Shown here piece after piece: positions 38,085 through 53,000 of a stretch of DNA of 64,000 nucleotides. Position 1 is the stretch's first letter. Each line of letters starts with the position of its first letter. The DNA lies in NCBI GenBank assembly GCA_035222895.1, contig JAVYIG010000407.1, positions 248,001 to 312,000 of the forward strand. Direction: 5' to 3'. The notes beneath the pieces are model-generated. The model was not told the DNA's origin. It searched no databases and was given only the letters and a program-made list of their open reading frames with translations. This stretch comes from Strongylocentrotus droebachiensis. Its lineage: Eukaryota > Echinodermata > Echinoidea > Camarodonta > Strongylocentrotidae. The position numbers were made by a program, and so were the translations under genes.

Positions 38085-41000
38085 GGGGGGGGGGGTCGAA
38101 GGGAAAAGGAGTTACAGTTGATTGCACATATCATCGTTAATAAAGCAGACATACAAATTCATGATTAAACAGTATATTGGGAGAACAGCATTCTTTTCAC
38201 TGCTACTTTGAATGCAAACTCTTTTGTAATGCAGTCTTTAAAATCACTTTGCATTATGAAATCAGAATAAATAGAAAGATTTTGAAAAAAACCCAATGCA
38301 TCCACTCGGCGGGTTACCTTTTTTTTTAAATGTCTAAATATTTATGTAAGTCCATGACTCCTTCTTTTCCTCTACCTCCTTCCCTCTCTCTTTCTCTCTC
38401 TATACAGTGCCTCCCAGAAAAAACGAAAAAGGATTTGTTTAATAAAATTATAGAAATTATGAAAGGGCAGAAAATGAACTTTCTGGAAATGTGAGTGTCT
38501 CTTTGAAATTCAGATACCGTTTGCCAAATGACTTTTTGTTACCCTTCAAATTGTTTTATTAAATGAAGCCGTTCCATTGGCTGCCTGCCCTAACAACAAA
38601 GAAGACAAAATACTTCATGCAGACTTCACAAACAGCGTTGCATAAAGTCTTTTGTCAACTCTCGTTTGTTGCTACGGCAGGCAGCCAGTGAAAACAAATT
38701 TGTTTAATAACATTATGGAAATGCAAGCATTACTTAAACAACAGAACTTTGTTATTCAATCCTTGCTCATTTTTCTGATTGAGGTGTCATATGAAAGGGC
38801 AAAAAATAAACTTTCTGTAAATGTGATTTTCTACATGAAATTCAGATACCCTTCGCCAAATGACTTTTTGATACCCTTCCTTTAAATTGTTTTTTAATCA
38901 CTCATGCATGAGCTATGCATCATATAAGTTGCATCAAATGAAATGAGAGGATCTAAGCTTTACAAATATGTGTCATTAATTAGAATTGTGATTGATTTAT
39001 GATACAACACCGATACATCTCGGTTTTGTTTTTTCTGGGACGCACTGTATATATATTTTTCATTTTCTTTCCTCTTTAATGCAAGGGTCACTCTGTGGCC
39101 TGGACCCACCCTCCTCAGAGGTCGCCAAATATCGACGTCGACTCGACGCCTAAGCCTGACCCTGACCTATTTGTTGTTGTAGTGAAGTCCTAACGTTCGT
39201 TTTTCTTCATTGGGTGAAGCTTTACTATACAAATTGATGAAATGTGTGAAGCTTTGACGAGTAATTTGTTTTTGCTGGTGATGTGACATCGAATCCAATC
39301 GGTCGCCTTGTTTGTTCAGGTGATGTGACATCGAAGCCACTACCGGTCGCGTCGAAAATATGTCGAAATCATGTCGAAATCGTGCGTTTCAAAACAACTA
39401 TTTAATTTTTATTCCGGTCACTCATGCACTCGCAGAGTGATCGTCCTGAGGTCACCGAACTTTTCTCCAGCGAAACTGATTTCGAGATTTCACGAGATCG
39501 TTTTCGAGTAGTCTACTAGTCTCCTACACATAACTAGTTGCGTGAGTATTCGCAGTATACGTGCCTGAAAGGCCAGCCTCAAGTCTGGAAACGAGACTAG
39601 TAGCCTACGAGCTGTCGGTATTGTACCCAGCATGCGCAGCGCAGATCGTGCCAAGTTTTGGCCCCAAGTTTTTGCGAGGTGAGTTGAAAAAAAATAGAAA
39701 GTTCAGAGTTTTCCGATCATTTTGAGACGGTACTACTCCGACCCTGTTTTACGATTGATTATTAACGAAATCTGTGCATAAAACTTAGCCTATATTTTCG
39801 CGAGATTTCAATGTTGACGTATTCCACATGGTGAAACAGTGGTGAAGCTTAAACTATGCAAATGGCCAGTATGGTGAAACAGTGGTGAAGCTTCAGACCG
39901 GCCGAAAACTTACAAAAGTGAAGCCTCACCTATGGAAAACTGACACAAGTGAAACCTCACCTATGTAAAACTGACAAAAGTGAAGCATCACCTATGCAAA
40001 TAATTCAAAGGGTGAAGCCTGGACTAACACATTTGCTGATAAGAGTGATGCTTTGCCTTTGTTTTTTGTAAAGCACATGAAGTGATGGTGAAACCCTGAG
40101 GTTACAAATAATTGGCTCAGGTGAAGAAAGGTGATGACCTGAGGAGGGTGGGTCCAGGCCACAGAGTGACCCTTGCATAAGTTTGTATCTGTTTGTTTGT
40201 CTCTCACGAATGTTTTCTTTTTCATTCGTACTCTCGTTCTGGCTTTCTTTTCTGACAGTCTCAATTAATCTAGATAGGATGTGCAGGTACTGTACATTAT
40301 GATTCACTTTCCAGTTACTGTAAAGCAGTGATATATAATCTACCAATTTGAAGAATTTCATGTTATTTCCAATTTGCCTTCATTTTAATTGGTTTATTAC
40401 AGAAACCGAGTGGTTCTTATGTCAAGCCTAGGGCAATGAGAGGATTCAGTAGTCAGTGGGTTAATTGGGCAGGTAGACTCACTATATACATGTATATATA
40501 TATCAGAGTATTGCTGCCCTCTTTGAACAAATATGGTACGAGCAAGCCTTGAATAAGCGGCCAGGACCAAGGGGCAATTTATTTTTAAAAGTTGCTCCTT
40601 GCCCACAGGATTTAACCAAAACAAGGGGCAATTTCTGAAGAACCAAGGGCAATTTTCCTAAAAACAGATAATGACAACTAATTACACAAGTTATTTAAGC
40701 TCAACCATACAATGTTAATATCATAATGCGAATACGATCAATTTTCACAAACCTTCCGCCACACTATTGACGGAACACGAATGGTCTGTGGTGGCAAGCT
40801 AGCGAGCTGGCAGTGTGCCAGTGAGGCTACTGCGCCAGCAGTAGATCTGCTGCATGCAAAATTACTGGGACTCGAAAGGTTCGCGTTGGGAAGCTGGCCA
40901 GCTAGATTTTTGCCAAAACAACGTTATATCGGCTGCTGGCAAAATGAAAGCAACTACGATCGGAAACATCGTAGGTGTTCCTAACTTGTCAATGAGAGAA

Positions 41001-44000
41001 TTCTAAATTCTATTTGTGATTATCTGATAAATTAGACCAACAAATGAACCTCGATAGATCTGTAATGACTATACAGATGCCAGTTTATTTCTCCATTTGA
41101 CAATTTGTTTTCTTGATTCTTCGAGCCATTTGGTCATTCAAGAGTCAATGCAATTAATCATGAGCACTTGCGGGTGAAAAGGGCAATTAGATTTTAGTAT
41201 GTGTGCAAGAGCGTCATCTAGTGCAGCATGAACCTGCCTACCATCGGGCGCATTTTCACAGCAAACAATTGCGCCTTGATGTCTAGTTTTAGATGACTTA
41301 CGGGCGCAATTGGTGACTTTACGAGCGCAAATTTGCCCCCTGCCCGCTTATTTCAAGGCTTGGATATGAGAGTAATTTGTGCCATTTGTGTACAAATACA
41401 GTGACTTTTAGTTTAGTACACCCTATGTAAATATATCTTTATTATTGTTCCTTCGTCAGGCTCTTACAATGTAAGATGATCCAATTGTAATTCTTCATTT
41501 GTGTTCAATAGAGATGCTATTTGTTTGGTATTCGCTATGTAAATTAATCTTTATTATCATTCTTTTGTCATGCTTTGAAACACAAACATCTTGGAGTAAA
41601 TGGAAACCATTCAGGACCAACCCTATTTGTCTGTGCATTATGAATGCTTAGTAGTCTAAGTCAACATGGAGTCCCCTATTTTTGTTATGATACTTGGGAC
41701 AGACACTAGGTACAAGGTCGCAATGGTGGATTAGATGGAGGATTTCTAAGAGAGAACATATTGACATACTTTGCCTGCGTATTACATGTGGGGGGGGGGG
41801 GGGGGTCCTTTCATTTTTATCTGACTCATTTGTTTAGAAAGGAGGCGGAAGTCTATTTTGTACCTTATGATGAATGCTAGAAATATTTAGGCAATATCCA
41901 ACAATATATGAACAAATGTCTATTGGGAATAGATTTCAACTCAACTGCATGTAATTTTGTATGATAACTGTATAGAGGTAGGCAGATTTTACTGTTCTTT
42001 TTACCAACTTGAGTTGATGAATTTTGAAACAAATTCGACCATAAAAGCATAAAAAGAGAAGAAAATCGAAACAGAAAATATTCAGCACTGATGCAACCAC
42101 ATACAGTTGCATACATGTTTGCATAGGGAATTTTCAATTACGTGATAAACAAATTATTTATGTGGGCACCTCACTGGAATACATGAAAACAAATTTGTAA
42201 ATTTGGCTACCTTGATACAGGAATTTTCCTGTTTCTAAATGTTGAGAGCAGGCAAAGCAAAGGAGCTTAATAGTAAAAAAATGTGATTTTGATATGTTGT
42301 TGTTGTTGTATATTTGGGCAACTTGCTGCATGTATGTGAGGATATTTGGGCACCTCTTTGCTCAAATATGGAGGTACATTGTATTCAGGCACTTTCCTAC
42401 CTGAAATCTTTTTTTTTTAAATGTTGCGAGCAAGTGAGGAAGAAAGACACTTTAAACTGCTATTTCCTAATGAAAAATATAGCGGTCTTTATAATTTTGT
42501 ATTAATATATTGTTTTCATGAATTTGACCTTATTCCAAAACAAATTTTCAATTTTACTAAATTTCTATCATGGCTGCCCTAGAGATACCTACCGTGCTGT
42601 ATGTGGCATCCCCATTGAAAAACACTGGTCCAGACATGTACAGCGTATTAAAGAAAGTGTTTAAACAGTATTTTCTATTTGCATTTTTCTGTCGTGTTGT
42701 GTCCTGCTCCCAAATCTAGAGGTTTTAGCTGAAGTTTGGACAAATGATAGCTACTTACTTCTACCTAAATCAAAAAAATAAACAGTCAGGTAATTACCCA
42801 TGGAAGATATGCATATAATACCTAATTTAATTAACAATGAAGCAAAAAATTATAATCCAAATTAAACTCTTGAAAGTTGTAAGAATAATTTTACATGTGT
42901 AGAAGGGCTAATACCATATTTTATCAAGTTTGAAAATTTAGTCTGGCAAAAGATGCACGCCATCTTTGACAGTTTCGCTCTGAGTAAATAGCTGGTATGA
43001 ACTTTCATCTATATTGCAAATGTTGGAAATGACTTGTATTGTTGAACTAGTTTGTATTATGTAGAAAGGATAAATGATGAAAGAAGATATGTCTAAAATG
43101 CAATGCAATGCATGTATATTGTGCAAGGCTGACTTACTCTTGCAGATTAATGAGCAAATTCTTCAGTTTCTCTTTATCTCTTGTTATTTGTAATTGTGTG
43201 GTCAATCTATCCCTCTCTTCTCTTTTCTCTCCATCTCTTTCTATGTTTCAGAGGCTCCCAGCCTCTTGTTTTCTCTTCATTCCTCTATTTCTCTCGTCCT
43301 GCCTTTCTTTCTCTCACCCTGCCTCCCTGCTTCTCTCTCTTGTTTCCTCTCATGTTTTCCCTCTCTCTCTCTCATGCTCATTGTCTTTATCTCTCACCCT
43401 GTCTCCCTTTCTCCCTGCTCCTCTCTCTTTTTCTTCTCTTGTTTTTCCTCTTTCTCTCATGCTCACTGTCTTTCTGTCTTTCTTCCTTACTTCCATTCTT
43501 TCTTTCCTTCACCATTTTAATAGATCTATGTGCATAATGCAGACATTTCATCACCTTTTGTTTTGAGAAATACATTTTTCGCCATGTTCATTTTTGTTGC
43601 ACTACAAGATGATCTATTTCTTTTTTAAAATGGTCTTTAGCTTGAACTCTGTACTGCTTCTCATCGTTCACATGGTTCCACCAGGTCCATCCACACACAA
43701 AAATTACTCTTAAAATCACAGCGGATTTTATATATGTTAACAGCTAATTTAGGCTGAACATTTGATAAAAGAGATCTCAAAGAAGAATATACATGATATG
43801 AACTTATTAGTCAAGAAACTTATGAATATGTCGTATTGTAACTTAATGCTAAACTATTACTAGAAATATGATGGCCTTGCTCTCGATGATACAAAAGTTA
43901 AACAGGAAGAAAATTCCATAGCCACATGATTTGCAATGATCTGGGCATTAGGGTTTAAATATATTAATTCATACATATACAAAGATGGGTGTGTGAGCTT

Positions 44001-47000
44001 AGTTCTTTTCTTGCAGCATACCAGGGATGTTAAGGAAGCTGGAATGAGATTAGTTATTCAATGTACATGGGTGTGGATAGGACAATAGGTTTTCTTGCAT
44101 AAAAGGCAGACCTAATGCATTTTTGTGGTTGTTTAAAAAACTAAAAGTTCAAGGATTGTAAAGGCTTTTGTATAGATTTCATAAATAGCAATCTTCTTTC
44201 ATTAGTGTAGAATGAGGGTGCGGAAGGTGTAAAATTGCTTGCAGATATGAATGCCGTATTATATTCAAGTTCGTGTGGGTTCGTGTGGGTCCATGTTGTG
44301 TAAGAAAACAAGTTAAAGGTACACATAGAAGTGTGTTCATGAATAGGTTCCTTCTTTCTACCTTTTTCACATTTTGTTGTTTAAAGAGTAGAGATCTTGA
44401 GCATAGAGAATGTTGCCACTAAGTTAGGAATCTAGTGATGAATTAAAAATACTCAAGAGACCTTCCTCTATATCTGATTGATATACATGCAGATAAAACA
44501 CTGCCTAGTTATTCTAAAGTTGTCTTTGCCTCTGCCTTTTTTTCAGGGAGAATTTTACTCTTTCTCTTTCTCATTCTTACTTGTGGGTCACTATGTGTTG
44601 TGTTTTTGCATGGAGCTTACCTACTTGTACAAATGTTGAACAAATCATTAATCTCATAATATTTCATGAACAGGTACATGTAGATATAAATGCAAAATAA
44701 TATTAATAATTATATACTTCTCTTTAGAAATCTAGCCATCTGATTGTTGCAATGACGACCTTCGTCATTGCCTTGTTTTCGTTCACATTCTGCCCCATTA
44801 ATATTCTTATCGTCCAAAAATCCCATTCGTTTTGCACGTAGTGCTTGTGATTCCTAGTTAGGTACTTTCCTCAAGTCCTTTTCCTTTCAAATTTCTTAGG
44901 CATCGTCTCTAGCATCTCATCAAGGTCACCTACTTTTTCGATTTTCGAAATCACTCATGCATGACCGTCCAGGCGCCATTTTGTCCGTTTCTGGTCCATT
45001 TTAAGGCCTTTCTATCTTCCTTCCTATCTCCACTATCCTAGATCCTACAAACTTCTAACAAATTCCTCTAGATAGTCTGAGAGATGTTCTTTAATCTGCG
45101 AGGTATAACCTGTCCTTCAAAATGCCATCTTCATACTCAAAATTCAAATCTGAAACCGACTCCGTCAACAATCTCTCAAATTCTTGAAAAATTGACCCCT
45201 AAATAATCTAAAACTGCCATAACTTTCTCATATAATGTCAGTTTTGTATTTAAATCTCACAGTATCTTTATCTTATAATTGCACATAGCCATGCCAAATT
45301 TCAAGCTCCAATGGCTTTGCACAACATAAATAGCGCCCTCTAAAGTTCTGGGAATTGGCTTTCTTTCTGTGGCCGTATCTCCATTATGGCTTGACAAACC
45401 CGTACCCTTTTTTGGATTTAGATACTTGAAGATATGCCCTTTCCAGCCATATACAAAATGATATACCCTAACACTGACCGACTCTGCGAAAAATGCCCTC
45501 CAAATTCGCCATTTTTAAGAAAATTGAGAAATAACTTTAAATTGCTCTAAATTAGCGATCTTTATACCTACATCAATGAAACTTAGCAGACATATGTATC
45601 AATATACGTGACAACTGTCCGCCAAGTTTGATAAAATTCGAATATGTCAGCGCAAAGTTATCGCCAAAAATGATGAATTTACTATGCATTACGTAATAGC
45701 GCGTTTAATGCGTGCAATACATTGCGCGAAGATAACAATGGTGTCAAACTGACCGCAATGAAGTGCCCTTTCGAATGATACCAAGTATAGTATATGTTCA
45801 CACAGAAAATTGTGAATAAATCGCATTTGAACAAAGGTCACTACACAAATTCCGCCGAGTTTCCGCCCGAATCTAACGCGTATCGTCTAAGACGTCATTT
45901 TTTCAGACTACTTTTCGCCCCCTAAACGTCCTTATTTTTCCTTGAAAATTTGCAGTGACATGCCGAGTTCCAATACGCAGGGCACCTCGTGGCCAGATTT
46001 TTGAAATTGGTCAAGGGGGCCAATTAAGACTCCATTTTGTCCTATAAATCTATTTTACATCACGTGTTTCGATAGGATTGTCATAGAAAAAAAGAGAGTG
46101 GTTTACAATAACAACCATGAAATTCTCTTTCTAATGATACCAAATACGGCCCATAAAGAGACGTAAAGAGAGAGAGCAAAAACAATTTAACTCCGGTCAT
46201 AATACAGATCCTGTACGTTTTCTGCCCATGCATTACACGCATTGTCTATGGGGCATATCGGGTTCACGCTTTTGGCCCCCAGAACGATCTTTATTGCAAT
46301 GACGAACATGCACCAAATCCCATTGGTTTTTGCAGGCAGTGCTTGCGAGCCCTTTCTAGGTTCTTTCCCCTATCCCAATTTCTTTCAAACTTCGTAGGCG
46401 TTGTCACTACCATCCAATCAAGGACACTGTTGAGGTCTTTCTTTCGCCCTACCTATCTCAAATATCACAGAAGCTACAGATTTCGTACAAATTGCTCTGG
46501 ATAGTCCGAGAGAAGCTCTTTCGTTTGTCACGTAGAAACATGGCGTCATTGCACGCACATCGTTGTGACATGATTGCATTTCTAGTTTGAAATTGGAGTT
46601 GTGATTTTAGCCATTCCCGTAAAGAAACGAACAATGCCAGTACTGGTTAATAGTTCATGAGTGAGATTCCTGCAAGATTCCGGATACCGGGAAAATAGTA
46701 AAATTTTGCTGCGATCCCCATTGGTTTACGTGTTAAAACTTATTTTGTGCGAGCGCAGATACCACACAGTGCTTTGTGTCTGCGATTCCCAAATGATTGT
46801 AGCATTCAGTCATCTTTCCAGCGAAGATTAATGGTAATACAAAGTTTGGGGAAATTTTGAAAATTGGCTGGATAGTGATTCTTTTATTTGTTAAAATATA
46901 TTTGGATACTCCTGTGAACGTATTATAAGCACTAGAAAATTTAGCCTCTAGAACACTTCTGCTTTTGAGAAAAATTTAATATACAAATTTACCGGTGCTC

Positions 47001-50000
47001 CCAGTAAATTTTGATAAATTTAAAGATAGCGCCTACGGCCATACAATGTTAGCGCAACAATGAAAATCTCAGAACATGTAGTTGTGATATATAATTTCCA
47101 AACATGAACACAAACCATTGTTTTATAGCTAAATTGATATATTGACCTTGAGAGGGAGCTATACAACATAAACAGTTATTATTTACAATTTCATCACTTT
47201 AGACTCGTTTTCAACTCAACGGCGACAACGATCACTGAATATTGTATGATCGCATATGCTTCCAATATGTTCATTTGAACCAAATTCATGACCCCCATAC
47301 CAAAACTTTGTATTACCTTTAACAGCCAGTGTCTCAGATTTTCTGTGATGTTTTAACCAATCTTTACTCAAGAAAAGGATAAGGTAAGAATTCTTGGTAG
47401 ATTTTTGTGTCAAATTATTGGTATAAAAAAGACAAATCATTATTCATTGTCCCTCCCATCTCAACAAAAACATACGGAGAACGTTCTTTTACCCACGCCT
47501 CCTCAGTTTTATGGAATGCACTTCAGATTCCATGAGAAATCACAATAATTTAAACAAGTTTAAGATTTCTCTTAAAAGGTATTTATTCAATGTTAAAAGT
47601 GTACACCATGAACTCAGCGTCCAACACTACATGAACTTCTTTGCTTCTAAGTGGATTTTCTAATTTTAATGACTCTTTCTTGTAATTCTTTCCTTTCTAT
47701 TTAAAGCGCATAGGGACATGCTATCCTGTAATGTGTTATGCGCTATAAAAGAACTGAGTATTATTATTATTATTATCGACTGCTTTAGTATTCGAAGCCT
47801 GGCTGTTGGCTCTCGGGGACGTTGCATCCCCTTGAGCCTATAAAACAGCCAGGCCTCTCATATTTATACCGGTGTGTTGGCTCAGTCAGTAGAGTGTCCG
47901 CCTCACAACCGGGAGGTCGTGGGTTCGAAACCCGGCTGCGTCATACCAAAAGACGTTAAAAGACGGGAGTTGCTGCTACCTTGTTTGGCGTTCAACAATA
48001 AGGGATCAAGCACGTCGATCTGGCGCTGCTCAGTGGCTGCCGGGCTCACGATCAATTGGGCAAAAAGAATTTCCAATTTCGGTTTAACTTAATAAAATTT
48101 GGAGTGGACTTTAAAGATTATTATTATTATTATATTTATACAAATACACATATATTGTCCCTGGATTTACCTACTTAGTTATGAAGTGATTTGTCCAGAA
48201 TTAACCTACTGCTTTGGGTACCAGGTAGAACCTGTATTATGGGAATGGGAGAATTCAAGAGTCAATGAGATGAAAAAAAAAGATATTTGGTAACTTATGA
48301 AAGTGCTTTCCAAGATGTATTTTCCATTTACTCTGAAATATAAATTATTCGAGTGTACCAATCACCTATATATTGAGGATTCAACGTTGCTATAATCAAT
48401 ATTATAAGCTCCAAATAATACTTCTATAACAAGATACTGCAAGTTTGAATACACTTTTAATTGACAGAAGATGGACTAGATAGACTAGTTGATGCACCCA
48501 TACATGCTTACATAGAAAAGGGCTCACTAGGAACCCAAGTGTGATTAGGGTACCGTGTGTGCGATGTTTTAACCATTAAAGGTAAAGACCAGTTTTGGAA
48601 ATGCCCCCCTCCAAAAAATGAAATGGAAGCTCTCATTACCAATCATGTGAAAGAATATGTTTTGACTAATACGTGATGATACATATTTTGCCGGGAAACC
48701 GCCTACTAATTGATATATTTGGTAAATTATTATATCTATTTGGACCTGATAGGTATCGCGCACTTGTCGTGCACCTGTCGCGTAGTCCCATATACATCTT
48801 TCCGTGTACAGTGCTTGTAACGTTACCAAGACTGGGCCAAATTTCTTATCATTTTGATGATTCCAGAACCTTGCAGTACACACCAATACTTATATACTAG
48901 ATGATCAACCTTTTCTGATCGATTCCACAACGTTTCTTTCACAATGCAATCGCATGACCAGAACTGGTCCTTACCTTTAACCCTTAGAATGCCATATAAT
49001 TTTTTAGGTTGATATTATACGTTCTAGCTCAACACGATTTTTTGTAGATGATTGGTATAAATTAAAGATACATGTATAATATGGAAGAAGAAAGAGAAAA
49101 AGGAACAGAAGGTGATGCTGGTGGCACTATGTTTTCTTCTTGTTTTGTCATCAAACAGACCATCTGTTGGTTCAACAAGTATGTCTGCCTTGCTTTTTTA
49201 TATTATGTTGAAGGAAATATCACCCCAAAGAATAAGTGTAGGTATTCTGAACAAGACATTTAATCCAGCCTATTGATCTACAGCGTCCAAGTCAGTAATA
49301 CCAGGAGGAGAGACCCCATGGGTATCCTTTCCAGCATAATTGATCCAAAGAACCATTCTATGTACCATACCCACTTCAAATCAGAACAGTGAAAATAGTG
49401 TGTGTGCAGTGAAAATTAAAATTTGATGCACTTAAAGGGGAAGGCCACCCTGATACTAAGTTAGTTGTAATAGAAGCAGGAAAACAGTCAGTGAAAGTTT
49501 GAGGAAAAATTGATAAAAAAGGAGAAAATTAGGGATTTTGGAGGTGCAATTAATCAAACACATATTGGCAACTCTGAGATGTATCTTGCTAGGTCTCCAC
49601 CAATTTGCCTTGTACTAAAAAACTTCAAAATCTGTATTTTCCCTTGAGAAAATTTTATATCATAAAGTCACCCTAAATATGTCTTTTTATACAAGCACAA
49701 TGGTATTTGGCACAATGGTCGATGGAAATGGTATTTATAAAACCTGACTAAGGCTTCTCTCCTTCTTCTCACCCTGATGCCTGTTGGCTTGTAGTCATGT
49801 CAAGGGCCAAGGACTTCACTTTCTCAAAGTTCTTCACCTCTCTTTGAGTTATCTTTCATTTGGTCTTCACATCTCATTAGGGCTCTTGAGAGCCAGAAGG
49901 GCATACCACTCTGTGTTTGTCCTTCTCTTTAGAGTGAGAACTATGTATTCCCTTTCAAAGAGATAGCTATTGTTCGATTTCTATGAGGTTCCTGATATTC

Positions 50001-53000
50001 ATGGGGATAGACAATTTTCTCTGTGTTACGGATATGGTAGTGGAGTTGTATGGGAGGGAGAATTGCTTTTTAAACTCTTCTAGTAAAAGGTACTATGTCT
50101 CATTTGCAGGCCAAAAAAATGAAAAGGTTAAATTCCAACGGCATTTGAAAGATAATACTAATTTAGAACTTCTCTAAAGAAAGGGGGGCTTGAAATTGTC
50201 TTTAAGTCAGAAAATAACGACTATTAGTTGTCAAATCGACTTAAGCGCTACCAAGTCAGTAAGTAATAGTCTGATTTTCAGACCATTGTACCGAATGGTC
50301 GTACGTTTTGTGCTGCCCAAATATTCAATCAGTTTAATTTTGACCATTACAAGAAGTGGGTGATTTGTGTAGACAAATGCTCATGTACCCTTTACAGCTC
50401 GTTATTACCAAAGAAGAAAAAAGCCAGTCAGTCACTCAATAGTGTCTGACAGTGAAGTCTAGCAAGTAAACAAGTTTCCTAGCATAATTTGAATATTAGG
50501 ACACTGCTAACGTTTAAATTTCACAGATAAGACATAGATGACATATTCATAATTCCTGCTAAAGGCCCGGTCACACAGGGAGGACGCATGGGGAACGCAC
50601 GGCCAGCGCATTGGAAGTTTGCAATTTTGGCCAGTGCGTTGTCGTGCGCCCAACTTTTGTCGAAGCTACAGCGAGCTGACACCAAATGCATAGCGTGTTG
50701 CTAGCGCGCTGAGCGCATACAGGGCGCATACAGGGCGCATACAGTGCGCATACAGACCGTACACAGAGCGCACATGATAACAACTTCCACGAATGCACAA
50801 CGTGTTGCTAGCGCGCTGGACGAATGGTCCACGCATGCACCGCGTTCTACGACGCACGGCCAGCGCATTGGAAATCGGAAAAGAACGTGTGCCTAACTTT
50901 TGTCATAATTTTGGAAAAGCTAGCGAGCTGACACAAAATACACGGCGTGTAGCTAGCGCGCTGTGCGTATACAGGGCGTGTGCTCCGCGTATGTCTGGCG
51001 CTGGTCTAGCGCGCTCCACGCATGTCTGGCGCTGGTCTAGCGCGCTCCGGCGCATGTTTGGCGTGCCTTTGGCGTGTATATTCATGCGTCGAGCTCGGCG
51101 CACGTTTTTGAGCATGCTCAAAAAATCCAGACGCACACAGCGAATGACGACGCATGCATAGCGCTGGTCCAGCGTTGGTCCAGCGCGCTCGACGAACGAG
51201 TAACGAATGATGACGCACGCCTAGCGAACGACAACGCACTGGCCCAAATTGCAAATTTCCAATGCGCTGGCCGTGCGTTCCCCATGCGTCCTCCCTGTGT
51301 GACCGGGCCTTAAGTTCTACAGAATTTCATGTTGGCAGCAAAAGGGACATAGTATCTTAAAGTGAAAAATTGCATCACTATTTAAAAAAAATCTAGATCG
51401 AGTGAATGGCTCTAGGCCTTTGGTTTTCTCCCACAGTGCTTAATGATTTGAGTCACGCTCTTAGGGTTATGAATCACTTTTAAACTATCCTTATTAGTCA
51501 AAGATAATAGTTACCTTTGTCGTAAGTCATTACAGGTACAGATTTGGTGTCATGGGTGACCATTAAATAATCCATATCAGCCACAGATATTAAGTACTGT
51601 AATACTTTCATTGTTAAACTTTAGAGGCACAGTTTTGGTGTTCTTACTGACCATTAAATTACTACATATGGGCCAAAGATTTTTATCATCATACCCTATT
51701 CATCAAATATTAGGTCTCTTGAACGACTATTACATTTTCCATATCAACAAAATATATTCATTACCATACATGTATCTAGTAATAGAAGGCTGATATACAT
51801 GTATGTATCTATTTGATCTAAACCTAAACAAATGATAGTACCGGTACATGTATTTAATGAGGAGTATGTACTTGGGATTAACCTAGGTGTAAGCATATTT
51901 TTTTGGTCATTTTTTTAAAGATTTTGCTGTTGTTCGCATGTTTTTCACACAAAAAAAGTGGGGATGAGGGTGGTAATAAATCACTTTTGTGTTCATAGGT
52001 CAAGGCCACAATAGTGCAAAAGTAAATGAAAAATGGTGAAAAATTTAAATCCTTTGATGATTATTATCATTATTTGGTATCAGTGGTGATGGTTATTTGG
52101 TGGTGGTGGTCAGTAATACAATACAAACAATGTACATGTATTTGACCCATAAGGCCTGTCCTCATCAGACTGAAGTTGCAAAATAACCTGTTATTGTAAC
52201 TGACCCGATCTCAAATTAGCCAGCTAATTTGCGTCTTCATCAACTTGCAGTTGCAATTGGCGGACTATTTGGTTCAAGAAATCTTGGTCTCCCAAAAGAG
52301 CCCGCTATTACCCAAATAGCGGGCTAATTTGAGCATATCGGTCTGGTAAGGACGCAATTTTGAGCTTCAGGAAAATATCCCGAGTCAGATGAGGACAGAC
52401 CTATTGAAGCTTTGTCTCAAAGCAACTGAAGCTTGGAGCTAGAGCAAATAATATCAGTCGGTAAAAAGCAATTACCAGTGCTTTTGCACCATCATGCATG
52501 ATGGAGTGTGGAATTCACTCCTATTCTGTAGTAGATCCAAGTTTTATGAATCGTAAATCACCATAACAGTTAAAACATTTCCAGAAGGGATGAGAGTTGC
52601 CTTTGTTAACTACATGTAACTAGACCTGTTATTTCAATTTACCCATGTTTCTCTCCCTGACCACTGTTTTACAGCTATTTCATTCACCTGCAATGAATGA
52701 TGGCATCTCTATGGATTGAGTCCCAGGGAATAATTTTCCTCAAATTTTTTGATTAGCAATTTCAGCCGATGGATAAATATTTCAAATGAAATTCTGTACA
52801 TTTCTATGGAAGAAAACTGCTACACAAAAGATATTTTGTATAGATGCAAAAATGCATAGCAAATTGTGATGCGATACCAGGAAAATTATTCCCTGAGTCC
52901 ACTTTGCATATATTACTCGTTGCTATGTTGGCCAACCCCTTAGTAAGCTTTTTAGTTCTATTGAAGTTGATCTGTTTCTTTTTTTCAAATTTCCTTCAAA

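Larger units (their letters stand above)
36213..38402 (+). repeat. Tandem duplication of a ~0.47-kb unit, each copy with its own insertion
   Basis: Unit 1 36213-37570, unit 2 37571-38402, both starting TTTTGTTATTGTTG and ending in a CT-rich stretch. Unit 1 is interrupted by a hAT-like element, unit 2 by a retroposon at about 37841-38220. Removing the insertions leaves about 472 and 455 bp. Confidence 0.85.

Noticed and set aside
43108..43566. Overlapping forward frames of 108-152 codons
   Set aside because: Pyrimidine-rich low-complexity DNA keeps several frames open at once; no domain, biased to Ser, Leu and Phe.
47876..47945. Possible tRNA gene
   Set aside because: Head of the second family B SINE, with the same body and tail.
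50571..51313. Ala/Arg-rich frames on both strands
   Set aside because: Produced by GC-rich inverted phrases within a foldback element.
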